A program made the position numbers and the translations under genes. DNA of 39,088 nucleotides, taken from contig JAFKMU010000072.1 of NCBI GenBank assembly GCA_017305195.1, positions 1 through 39,088 of the forward strand, in the 5' to 3' direction. Below the pieces are notes generated by a model that worked only from the letters and a program-made list of their open reading frames with translations, did not search any database and had not been told where the DNA came from. Of this stretch, positions 7,607 through 15,672 are shown one piece after another. This DNA is from Verrucomicrobiota bacterium. GTDB lineage: Bacteria; Verrucomicrobiota; Verrucomicrobiia; Chthoniobacterales; Terrimicrobiaceae. Positions within the stretch are counted from its first letter, which is position 1. Each line of letters opens with the position of its first letter.

Positions 7607-8527
7607 ATGAAAAAACCATCAGAATCACCCCTAAAAATGAAAACAACATCACACCTCACCTCGCACATAATCAAAAGAGGTCCCACATTCCGTTCCGGTC
7701 TGCTGGTCGCATTATCTGTACTTGGCCTTGGCCTGCAAAGTTCCAAGGCGGCACTGCTCCTTGAATACTCTTTCAATCAGAGCACCGGAACCACGGCATA
7801 CGATACAGGAGCTGCTCCTGCGGCGAATGGCACGCTCAATGGCGGCGCGACCTGGTCCAATTCCCTGCCTTCCGGAAGCGGCTATTCTCTCAGCCTCGAT
7901 GGCGCAAACGGGAGCAATGTCGATGCGGGAGTTGTATCGAAAATTGCGGGATTAAGTCAGTTGACCGTCACCCTTTGGGTCAATCTGACGGCTGCTCCGG
8001 CCAATCTCGACCGCTTGTTCAGCACGATGAATTCCACGAATGACGGGGGAATGGATTTTTATATCTCGACCCCGACATCCGGTTCGATCTCCGCATCAAA
8101 TTTCCAGATCTCATTTGGTGTGGACGGAACCTCGATCGGGGCCGGAGCAAATTTGGACGCGAACAATCAGTGGGTATTTCTGGCCGTTACCTATGATGGC
8201 ACTCTGGCGAGCAACAACACTCTCTTCTATTCCGGATCGGTCGCCACCAGTAGCTCGCAACTTGGAACCACCAAAACCATAAACTCCGGGGCCGTATCGG
8301 GTACAACCGGCTCCCTTCAAGTGGGAGACACTCAGGCGAGTCCTAGTGACCGCACGCCTTCCGGCTTGTTCAGCGGTTTGCGAATTTATGATACCGTCCT
8401 CACCTCAACCGAGATCAACGACGTAAGGCTCGCAACCGTGCCTGAGCCTTCCGCCGTCGCGATGCTTGGCCTGGGCATTGCAGGGAGTCTTTTCGTCTTT
8501 CGTACGCGGCGAAATCGCGTCGGATGA
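7607..8527 (+). CDS. PEP-CTERM-anchored LamG-domain protein
   Basis: A 306-residue paralogue of the preceding protein. An N-terminal signal (hydrophobic stretch SGLLVALSVLGLGLQSSKA) is followed by a LamG domain (LLLEYSFNQSTG, LSLDGANGSNVDAG, LTVTLWVNLTAAP, WVFLAVTYDGTLASNNTLFY, FSGLRIYDTVLTSTEIND). The C-terminus is a textbook PEP-CTERM tail: VPEPSAVAMLGLGIAG, a hydrophobic segment, then RTRRNR. PEP-CTERM proteins are sorted by exosortase to the cell surface or matrix. No clear Shine-Dalgarno precedes the ATG at 7607; an ATG ten codons in (7637) is an alternative start. Tandem placement suggests duplication followed by loss or gain of the anchor. Likely role: surface display of a glycan-binding module. 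Confidence 0.85.
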   Translation: MKKPSESPLKMKTTSHLTSHIIKRGPTFRSGLLVALSVLGLGLQSSKAALLLEYSFNQSTGTTAYDTGAAPAANGTLNGGATWSNSLPSGSGYSLSLDGANGSNVDAGVVSKIAGLSQLTVTLWVNLTAAPANLDRLFSTMNSTNDGGMDFYISTPTSGSISASNFQISFGVDGTSIGAGANLDANNQWVFLAVTYDGTLASNNTLFYSGSVATSSSQLGTTKTINSGAVSGTTGSLQVGDTQASPSDRTPSGLFSGLRIYDTVLTSTEINDVRLATVPEPSAVAMLGLGIAGSLFVFRTRRNRVG

Positions 8528-8557
8528 CCGACGTGTGCCTGCCGGATGTAACCCCCA

Positions 8558-9265
8558 ATGCGCTCGCGTATCCGATATATCAAGGGATTCACTCTACTGG
8601 AGATTTTGGCGGGAATAAGCATCATTGCCATTCTTGCCGCAATTCTCTTTCCCTCGCTGAAATCCATACGTGAGCGCACTCGGCGTTCGGAATGCGCGGC
8701 AAATTTGCGGCAAATAAGCCTGGGTTTATTTGCGTACGCCAATGACCACGACAACAAATTGCCCCCCGCAATTACGGGGGGCTGGGCTGGAGGTTCGCAA
8801 CAGGGCAACATGTGGGGGTACCAGATATGGTCCTATATCCATGACGGCGGTGCCGCCTTCCTGTATCCGGATAACAGCCTGACTTTTGGAACTCCGACCT
8901 ATGCGGTCTGCCTGAAGAACGTATTCCGGTGTCCCGCAACGCGGATTAAGGCAATCAATGCACCCAATGCCATCCAGCCTTCACCAACCCGGTACTCGTA
9001 TGGCCTGAATTGCTCCCCCGCCGGTTCGGTGTGGAGCGCGGTCGGTCAACCCCTGTCGCTTTTGGCAGTTGATAAACCCTCGCAGACCGCAATGGTGATG
9101 GAATCCAGTTTTCCCGTTCTGGATAGCGATGCCTATTTTAACTACTGGGGAATGATTCCCCATGCGAAAGGATGCAACACACTCTTTTACGACGGTCACA
9201 TCGAACATGTGGATTTCGAAAATATCCCCACCTCGTCATCAAACACTTTTTGGAGCGGTCGCTAG
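8558..9265 (+). CDS. Prepilin-like protein with H-x9-DG C-terminal domain (DUF1559-type)
   Basis: A 235-residue pseudopilin. A type IV prepilin leader ends KG before FTLLEIL (cleavage after G10, glutamate at +5), followed by a hydrophobic helix ISIIAILAAILFPSL. The C-terminal part contains H-AKGCNTLFY-DG, which fits the H-x9-DG motif of the large prepilin-processing-associated family expanded in Verrucomicrobiota, Lentisphaerota and Planctomycetota. CAANLRQISLGLFAYANDHD is the usual segment after the helix. It sits between LamG proteins and a secreted glycoside hydrolase, 13 nt before the latter. Such proteins often accompany glycan-degradation genes and may build a surface or trans-envelope fibre; the function is not established. 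Confidence 0.88.
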   Translation: MRSRIRYIKGFTLLEILAGISIIAILAAILFPSLKSIRERTRRSECAANLRQISLGLFAYANDHDNKLPPAITGGWAGGSQQGNMWGYQIWSYIHDGGAAFLYPDNSLTFGTPTYAVCLKNVFRCPATRIKAINAPNAIQPSPTRYSYGLNCSPAGSVWSAVGQPLSLLAVDKPSQTAMVMESSFPVLDSDAYFNYWGMIPHAKGCNTLFYDGHIEHVDFENIPTSSSNTFWSGR

Positions 9266-9278
9266 CAGGGATAGTGTC

Positions 9279-12200
9279 ATGAGACCCTTCTTTTTCGGGC
9301 TGTCCGCAGCCATCCTTTTCGTTTCCGCGGCGTGCGCCACGACTTCATCCTCCGAGCAATGGTGGAACTTCGATGAAGATCATTTTGCCTCCGACGGAAA
9401 GACGGAGTTTCTTGCGCCGCTTCCGGACGCCTTCGAGTTGGGTGTCGCCAGGGACACTTTCACCCCGGATGGGGAAAAGGCCTTGCGGCTTTCCCTAAAA
9501 TCGAAGGAGTCTCCCGACGGGCGCGATATTTGGCCCGCGCGGCTCCTCTTTTTTCCTTCGATCCCGATTGAGGGAAACAGGGACTATTTTGTTCAGTTTT
9601 GGGCTCGGGCAAGTGAGCGAGTCTCGATCAAGGTTTCGGCCAGCATGTCTTCCGCCCCTGAGACGCTTCTGGGACGGAACGCCGCAAAGGAATTTGAACT
9701 TGGTCCCGATTGGACTTTGTGTGCATTTCCCTTTCTCACGGCTCCCGAAGTCGATTCGGCGGGTTCTTTGGCGGTTCCGCTGTTGACGGTCCGGGATTTT
9801 TCGCCCGGAACCTGTGTTGAGATCGGTCCCGTTTTGTTGCGCAGCACCACCGGCTCGCAAACCGTGCCACTCAAGGAAGCCGCTAATTTTGGTTTTGCGG
9901 ATTCCGTGAGCGGAGACAAAAGGGGCGGCTGGTCGGATCAGGGCAGTGAAAACGACTTTGCCAACTTTCCTGTAAATCGGCTGTGGTTTAGGGGCGTGCC
10001 TTTTCGGGTGATTGATCCCAAGACGAATAACGATCGAAGCATTCTGGCTTTCGACAGCGCCTCGCTTCCCACCGGCCTGAATCGAACGGAGATTGCCCTG
10101 CCTGAATCCGCGCAGGGACGCCGGTTTCTGTATCTCCTCCATACGTTATGCGGAAGCTCGGGAACGAACGACCTTCCCGTGGCAAAGTTGACGTTCGTCA
10201 CCACGTCCGGGAAGACCCATGCGCGACAGATTATTTCCGGGAAGGATGTGGGCGATTGGTGGAACCCCCGAACGCTTCCCAATGGATTGATCGGCTATTC
10301 CGCCCGCAATCCCAGTTCGCAAGTCGGCGTGTATCTTTCTTCCTTCCCCATGCCCGCGGAACCGGTGGAAAAGGTGATTTTGGAAACGGAGGGTCATTGT
10401 GAGTGGATTGTCGTGGCAATGACCTGCGGCGATATAAAACCGGCCGAGGAAGCGAATATTGAGAAAAAGATGGTTGCCGGAGCCGACTGGAAAGCGGTTG
10501 ACACTTCGGACTTATTCGTGAAACCGGGGAGCGCACTGGACCTTTCCGAATTAGCTCCCCGTATCCCTGCTGGCTCTCAGGGGCGGGTGATCGTCAACGA
10601 TCAGGGGAAACTTGCGTTCGCTCAATCACGAGAAAAGGCCGAACGCTTTCTGACGTGTACCGTCCTGCCGATGCGGGCCTTGACCGAGAAGCACTGTCCG
10701 AAATACGAAGATTTGGAACGCTATGCCGAAGCGATCAAGCGGCAAGGCTACAACATGGTTCGCATTCATCGTCTTGATACGTTTCTGATGGGAGAAAAGA
10801 TTATTCCACGCAAAGCAAAGGGAACTCTCTTTGATAATCCCGAAACCATCCCGTTCCACCCCGATCGTTTTGACCGTTTTCTCTACTTCTTTTCCGCCCT
10901 CAAGAAACGGGGCATTTACACGTATTTGGATCTCGCAACAAGCCCGTCTGGCTATACGGATGCCTATCCGTGGGACAACGAGTTCCATCCGGGAGAGTAT
11001 TTGTTTCAGATGTTCTTCAACTCGAAGTTCCGGGAAAATTGGCGCGCAGGAGTTCTTAAACTTATCACGACCAAAAATCCCTACACCGGCCAAACTTTGG
11101 CGGAAGATCCGGCGGTCGCCGTGATGCTATTTTTCAACGAACAGGACATTCGTTTCGGATACGGCGGGGATGCAACCGGCCTGGGGCGGTATATGGACGA
11201 TTCCTGGCGCGAATGGCTGCGTCAACGATATGGCACTGTCGAGATATTGGCGAAGGCCTGGGGTGATGTCTCAATGTCCGGCGATGGCACTTTCAAAAGC
11301 GTTCCCGGCATTGATGCGAAAGCCTATAAGGCCGGTGGTGCCATGGGGCAGGACATTGAGCGCTTCTTCATCGAAAGTTCCGAACAATTAACAAACTGGT
11401 ATCTCCAGGTTGTGGAGAAGGAGGCCGGATACAAAGGGCTAACCAGCCAGTGGGACATGTTGTATCGCCTGGGTGAAATCCGACTCAAAGCCATGCAGCC
11501 CGTGGTGTCCGCGCACACATACCAGGCACATCCTTCGGACCACATCCGGCCGGGTTCCACCATTGGGCAGGGAAGTTCACTTCCTTCAGGGATTGGCTAT
11601 TTTCGATGGATCGCGCCGGTCCGGCTCATGGATCGTCCTTTTCTCGTCACCGAATACGGTCACTCGTTCTGGAACCGTTTCCGTCATGAACAGGGGCTTG
11701 CCTTTGCAAGCTATGCCTCCTTTCAGGACTGGGATCTCCTCGCGCTCTTCGCCATGCCGGCAGATCTGTGGCCCACGGCGCTTATTCCATTCGATAATAC
11801 CGGCATGGACCCGATCAATCGAGCGTCCGAGGTTGTGGCGGCATTTGCGTTTCTGCGTCGGGACGTGGAAGCATCCGGGCATTCGGTCGAGTTTCCCGTC
11901 ACGGATGCCCAGATATTTAATGGATCTGCCTACGCCCAAGGGTTCGACAATTCATTAGCCATTCTCTTTTCGGTTTGCAAAGTCGGAACGATTTATTCGG
12001 GAACGCTGCCACGACCTGCCGATGCCAAGAACGGAGCTTCTCTGCGAATCAACGTCTTTGAAGGGTCCGCATTTGAAGATCATGGAGCCTTCGGACTTAT
12101 CAAAAGCGAAGGGTCCCAATCCGCGCTGAAAAAGGCACTTGCCGACATACGCAAGGCGGGAATCATCGGGCCTGAAAACCGAACCGACCTTAAAGCGGGT

Positions 12201-12743
12201 GTTTACGAAAGCGATACAGCGCAACTCTTGCTTCGGACCACCGGAGAAAGCTATTTGCGGGTTATTACTCCTCGCCTTGAAGGTACCCTGATACAACAAA
12301 ACAAGCCGGTCGAATTGAATGCGCTCACGATCGAGCATTGCTCGGTTCCCGCCATGGTGGCTGTCGTGTCGTTGAACAACGACAAGCCGCTGACACAGGC
12401 GAAACGGCTTCTCGTGGTTTTTTCCACCGATGCCGTGAACACGGATATGCGATTCACCACGGCGGACAGGACGGTATTGCTCGATAAAGGAACCCTTCCG
12501 GTCTTGATGCAGACGGGCACCGCGACGATTTCGTTGAAAAATGAGACGCTGCGCAATCCCGTTGCCTATGCCGTAAAACTCAACGGAGAACGCTCCGGGA
12601 AGCTGCCACTGAAAAGGCTTGGGGAAAAAATATCCATAACAATTGATACATCGAATTTTAGCGGAGGCCCGAGTCCATTTGTTGAAATTGTGGAAGGCTC
12701 GGAACTCGATCACCCCGCTTCATCCACGGAAGATAACGATTAA
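9279..12743 (+). CDS. Large exported glycoside hydrolase, clan GH-A-like (endo-beta-mannanase/galactosidase type)
   Basis: A 1154-residue protein with a signal peptide (MRPFFFGLSAAILFVSAACA). The first 450 residues look like beta-sandwich modules. From about residue 460 a TIM barrel is visible: LERYAEAIKRQGYNMVRIHRLD, GIYTYLDLATSP, VAVMLFFNEQD with likely acid/base E621, and FLVTEYGHSFWN with likely nucleophile E792, the N-E ... E pattern of clan A. C-terminal beta modules follow. The frame is open upstream to 9162 but this shadows the pilin gene; the ATG at 9279 begins the signal peptide. In this locus it is the best candidate for the enzyme that cuts the polymer outside the cytoplasm. The exact GH family (GH5-like or an unclassified clan-A group) is not determined; the 171-residue spacing between the two glutamates is long. 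Confidence 0.7.
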   Translation: MRPFFFGLSAAILFVSAACATTSSSEQWWNFDEDHFASDGKTEFLAPLPDAFELGVARDTFTPDGEKALRLSLKSKESPDGRDIWPARLLFFPSIPIEGNRDYFVQFWARASERVSIKVSASMSSAPETLLGRNAAKEFELGPDWTLCAFPFLTAPEVDSAGSLAVPLLTVRDFSPGTCVEIGPVLLRSTTGSQTVPLKEAANFGFADSVSGDKRGGWSDQGSENDFANFPVNRLWFRGVPFRVIDPKTNNDRSILAFDSASLPTGLNRTEIALPESAQGRRFLYLLHTLCGSSGTNDLPVAKLTFVTTSGKTHARQIISGKDVGDWWNPRTLPNGLIGYSARNPSSQVGVYLSSFPMPAEPVEKVILETEGHCEWIVVAMTCGDIKPAEEANIEKKMVAGADWKAVDTSDLFVKPGSALDLSELAPRIPAGSQGRVIVNDQGKLAFAQSREKAERFLTCTVLPMRALTEKHCPKYEDLERYAEAIKRQGYNMVRIHRLDTFLMGEKIIPRKAKGTLFDNPETIPFHPDRFDRFLYFFSALKKRGIYTYLDLATSPSGYTDAYPWDNEFHPGEYLFQMFFNSKFRENWRAGVLKLITTKNPYTGQTLAEDPAVAVMLFFNEQDIRFGYGGDATGLGRYMDDSWREWLRQRYGTVEILAKAWGDVSMSGDGTFKSVPGIDAKAYKAGGAMGQDIERFFIESSEQLTNWYLQVVEKEAGYKGLTSQWDMLYRLGEIRLKAMQPVVSAHTYQAHPSDHIRPGSTIGQGSSLPSGIGYFRWIAPVRLMDRPFLVTEYGHSFWNRFRHEQGLAFASYASFQDWDLLALFAMPADLWPTALIPFDNTGMDPINRASEVVAAFAFLRRDVEASGHSVEFPVTDAQIFNGSAYAQGFDNSLAILFSVCKVGTIYSGTLPRPADAKNGASLRINVFEGSAFEDHGAFGLIKSEGSQSALKKALADIRKAGIIGPENRTDLKAGVYESDTAQLLLRTTGESYLRVITPRLEGTLIQQNKPVELNALTIEHCSVPAMVAVVSLNNDKPLTQAKRLLVVFSTDAVNTDMRFTTADRTVLLDKGTLPVLMQTGTATISLKNETLRNPVAYAVKLNGERSGKLPLKRLGEKISITIDTSNFSGGPSPFVEIVEGSELDHPASSTEDND

Positions 12744-12772
12744 AAAACAACCGGACAAACACACACTTTTTT

Positions 12773-13534
12773 ATGCCAAACCTCATCCGTCCTCTTTTTG
12801 TCCTGCTCGTCTTGTCTTCCTCAGCTTTTGCCGAGACGCCTGACGCAATCTGGCCGATGCCATCCCGCTTTCCCGCGCCGCCGGAAGGCGTGCCTGCCTC
12901 CACGTACCCGCTTCCGCGTCTCGAACTGTTGCAGCGAGCCAATAATAACAACCAGACCGCTCAGAAAAATCCGAACGCCATCCGCCTGATTTTCGACGGT
13001 GATTCCATCACCGAGGGTTGGCACGGCGGCGGAAAGGAGATTTGGAGCCAGCGCTACGAAAAATGCGGTTCTTTCAATTTTGCTATCGGCGGAGATCGCA
13101 CCCAAAACGTCCTCTGGCGTCTGTCCCAGGGACAGGCGGATCATCTGCACCCCAAGCTGATCGTCCTGCTGATCGGAACCAACAACCTGGGTTGGGGCGA
13201 TAGCGTGGAAAACACCGTTTCGGGAGTGAAAGCGGTAATATCCGAGTATCAAAAACGATGCCCGGAATCGGTGATCCTGCTTCAAGGCATTTTCCCGCGC
13301 AGTGCTCAACCCGCCGATGAAATCCGGACCAGGATCAAAGCGGTAAACCAAGCCCTTTCCGAACTGGGCGACGGCAAGAAAATCATCTTCGTCGATTTTG
13401 GCGAAAAATTTTTGGAGCCGGACGGCACCCTAAGCCGGGAAATCATGCCCGACGTCCTTCATCTTTCGCCGAAAGGCTACCAAATCTGGGCCGATGCAAT
13501 CCAGCCGGTCATCGACTCTCAATTGAGCAAATAA
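12773..13534 (+). CDS. Exported SGNH/GDSL-family esterase
   Basis: A 253-residue enzyme with a signal peptide ending SSSAFA at residue 20. All four SGNH blocks are present: FDGDSITEGW (nucleophile S78), IGGDRTQN (G107), LLIGTNNLG (N137/N138) and DVLHLSPKGY (D227 and H230). It resembles the platelet-activating-factor acetylhydrolase-like branch, which includes many carbohydrate acetyl esterases. Next to mannan-type hydrolases, removal of O-acetyl groups from the polysaccharide is the likely role; the substrate is inferred. Its stop overlaps the start of the next gene (TAATG at 13532-13536), so the two are translationally coupled. Confidence 0.85.
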   Translation: MPNLIRPLFVLLVLSSSAFAETPDAIWPMPSRFPAPPEGVPASTYPLPRLELLQRANNNNQTAQKNPNAIRLIFDGDSITEGWHGGGKEIWSQRYEKCGSFNFAIGGDRTQNVLWRLSQGQADHLHPKLIVLLIGTNNLGWGDSVENTVSGVKAVISEYQKRCPESVILLQGIFPRSAQPADEIRTRIKAVNQALSELGDGKKIIFVDFGEKFLEPDGTLSREIMPDVLHLSPKGYQIWADAIQPVIDSQLSK

Positions 13535-14589
13535 TGAAATCCTCAAAAATCGTTTTCATCCGCCCTTGGCAGGTTGAGCTTGGCGAAGCCGAGCTTCCCC
13601 ATCACCCTCCGGAGGCCCATCAGGTCTATCTTAGAAATCTTTATTCCTTGGTAAGTCCCGGAACCGAACTCGCGTGTTTGTCAGGAGGCGAAACCTGGTT
13701 CCCTCTCCCCGGCACGCCCGGCTACGTGGGGGTGGGCGAAGTTCTGGCCGTGGGAGATCAGGTAACCAAAGTTGCCATCGGCGACAAGGCGCTGACCTAC
13801 GGGCCGCACGCCGGAGTCTATGCGGTGGACACTCTCGACCGCCACACCGGCATGTGTCTCAAGCTCGATGCGAATTCCCCGCGCCTCGACCTCGTTCCCT
13901 TCACCCGCACGGCCACCATTCCCTTTACCGCGATCCGTGTTTCCGAGATCGAACTCGGCGATTGGGTGGTGGTCACCGGGCTGGGTCTCATTGGCAACTT
14001 CGCCGCCCAGCTTGCCCGCCTCCAGGGCGCGAATGTGATCGGCGTGGATGTAAGCGCCAGCCGCCGTGAAACCGCCTCCCGTTGCGGCATCGAACACACC
14101 GTGGATTCGAGTGACCCGGCCTGGAAGGATGCCGTCCGCCAACTGGCGGGAAGCCGTGGCGTGACCACTCTCATTGACGCAACGGGGCTTTCGGCGGTCA
14201 TCGCCGACGCCGCTGAACTCGTGGCCTCCTACGGCGAAGCCATCCTGCTTGGCAGCCCGCGAGCCGAATACGTGACGGACGTCACCAAGGTTTTCAACCG
14301 CATCCATCTGCCGGGTTTCACGCAGTTCAAGGGCGCGTTGGAATGGAGGTATCCGACCTTTCGCGACGAATTCGTCAAACATTCCATCGAGCGGAACTCC
14401 GAAATCGTCCTGGAACTCATCGCCGCCAACCGCCTCGCGGTGGAGCCGCTCTACACCCACAAACTCAATCCCGAACAAGCCGGGGAAGGCTACCGGGGAC
14501 TGCGCGAGGACAAGGAAAAATACCTCGGCGTGATCTTCGATTGGACCGAATTTTCAGCCTCCGGTGAACGGGGTATCCGCGCTGCATAA
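13534..14589 (+). CDS. Medium-chain dehydrogenase/reductase (alcohol dehydrogenase-like)
   Basis: A 351-residue MDR protein. The N-terminal GroES-like domain contains SLVSPGTELACLSGG and PGTPGYVGVGEVLAVG; the Rossmann domain has VVVTGLGLIGNFAAQLARLQ and the cofactor-binding acidic end IGVDVS, which favours NAD(H). The catalytic-zinc cysteine of classical alcohol dehydrogenases is replaced by serine in LVSPGTE, and no structural-zinc cysteine cluster is visible, so it may work without zinc. Coupled to the SGNH gene by a TAATG overlap. Possible roles are oxidation of a sugar alcohol or a sugar C-OH, as in sorbitol dehydrogenase-like proteins found beside Gfo/Idh/MocA oxidoreductases. Substrate unknown. 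Confidence 0.8.
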   Translation: MKSSKIVFIRPWQVELGEAELPHHPPEAHQVYLRNLYSLVSPGTELACLSGGETWFPLPGTPGYVGVGEVLAVGDQVTKVAIGDKALTYGPHAGVYAVDTLDRHTGMCLKLDANSPRLDLVPFTRTATIPFTAIRVSEIELGDWVVVTGLGLIGNFAAQLARLQGANVIGVDVSASRRETASRCGIEHTVDSSDPAWKDAVRQLAGSRGVTTLIDATGLSAVIADAAELVASYGEAILLGSPRAEYVTDVTKVFNRIHLPGFTQFKGALEWRYPTFRDEFVKHSIERNSEIVLELIAANRLAVEPLYTHKLNPEQAGEGYRGLREDKEKYLGVIFDWTEFSASGERGIRAA

Positions 14590-14679
14590 AAAGATTTCGC
14601 GCCAGGCACGTCAGGATGCCCTCCCCTTCCCATCCTTTCCACCCTTTGCGTGAGGCTCAAATTTTCCAAAATAAACGTT

Positions 14680-15660
14680 ATGCAAAAACTAAGAATCGGA
14701 ATGGTCGGAGCCGGATTTATCTTCGACTGGCACCACAAGGCGTTTTCCTCTTTGCCGGACGTGGAGTTCGTCGGATTGACCGCGAACATTCCCGAGGGGC
14801 GCTCCTGGCCCCATGAACGACAACTCGCCCTGGAGCAAAAAGCCTCCGCCTTGAACCTGCGCCTTTATCCCGACTTTGCGGCCCTGGCGGGTGACGAAAG
14901 TCTGGATGCCCTCATCATCGGCAGCATCAACCCGGATCACTATGGACAAATTCTCGCGGGGTTGAAGGCGGGAAAACATCTTTTGGTCGAGAAACCGGTG
15001 GTCACGGACTTGGCGGAACTTGCCACCGTGAAGGACGCGGCCCAGGCCGCGGGCCGAATCGTCTTCCCCGCTCATAATTTCGTCTATCGCGGCGCGGTGC
15101 GGCAGGCGAAGGAAATCCTTGAGAGCGGTGCATTGGGTCGGATTATCCATTCGTCTTTTATCTCCACCCATACAATCAGCCCGGCCCACGCGTCCGGCTG
15201 GAGGTCCAGGAAGGCCCTCGCGAAAGGAGGTGCCTTGATGGACAGCGGCCATCATCTGGTTTATCAAATGATTTACCTTCTCGGCTACCCGAAAACCATC
15301 AAGGGGCTAAAGGCCAATATCGTTCTCACCGGAATGGAATGCGAGGACACCGCGCTGGTCAACGTTCAGTTTGCCGACGGTTCGGTTGCCACCCTTATGC
15401 AATCCTGGGCTTCCGGGATGGACTTCGGAACGAGCGGAATCCGCATCCTGGGGGAGAAGGGCAACCTGACCATCACGGATGCCCTGTATTTCAACGGCGA
15501 GAAACTGACCGGCGACGTGGAATACGGCGATTCGTTCGTCCGCCAGGCCGAAGCCTTCGTGCATTCCGTGAAGACGGGCACTCCGCCCCTCTCCACGCTC
15601 GATGACGCGGAAAAAACATTAAAACTCATCTACGCTTCCTACGCCGACGCCGAAGAATAA
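14680..15660 (+). CDS. Gfo/Idh/MocA family NAD(P)-dependent oxidoreductase
   Basis: A 326-residue protein with an N-terminal Rossmann fold (LRIGMVGAGFIFDWHHKAF) and the diagnostic LLVEKPVVTDL loop carrying the EKP motif. The C-terminal alpha/beta domain includes GGALMDSGHHLVYQMIYLLG, with the conserved D and H of the active site. The frame is open from a GTG at 14650, but the ATG at 14680 directly precedes the Rossmann strand and is preferred; no Shine-Dalgarno is visible. Family members oxidise or reduce hydroxyl groups on sugars and inositols. Together with the upstream MDR dehydrogenase it may interconvert a sugar intermediate. It lies 12 nt before the second GH2 gene. Specificity unknown. 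Confidence 0.87.
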   Translation: MQKLRIGMVGAGFIFDWHHKAFSSLPDVEFVGLTANIPEGRSWPHERQLALEQKASALNLRLYPDFAALAGDESLDALIIGSINPDHYGQILAGLKAGKHLLVEKPVVTDLAELATVKDAAQAAGRIVFPAHNFVYRGAVRQAKEILESGALGRIIHSSFISTHTISPAHASGWRSRKALAKGGALMDSGHHLVYQMIYLLGYPKTIKGLKANIVLTGMECEDTALVNVQFADGSVATLMQSWASGMDFGTSGIRILGEKGNLTITDALYFNGEKLTGDVEYGDSFVRQAEAFVHSVKTGTPPLSTLDDAEKTLKLIYASYADAEE

Positions 15661-15672
15661 AACCGTTCTTCC

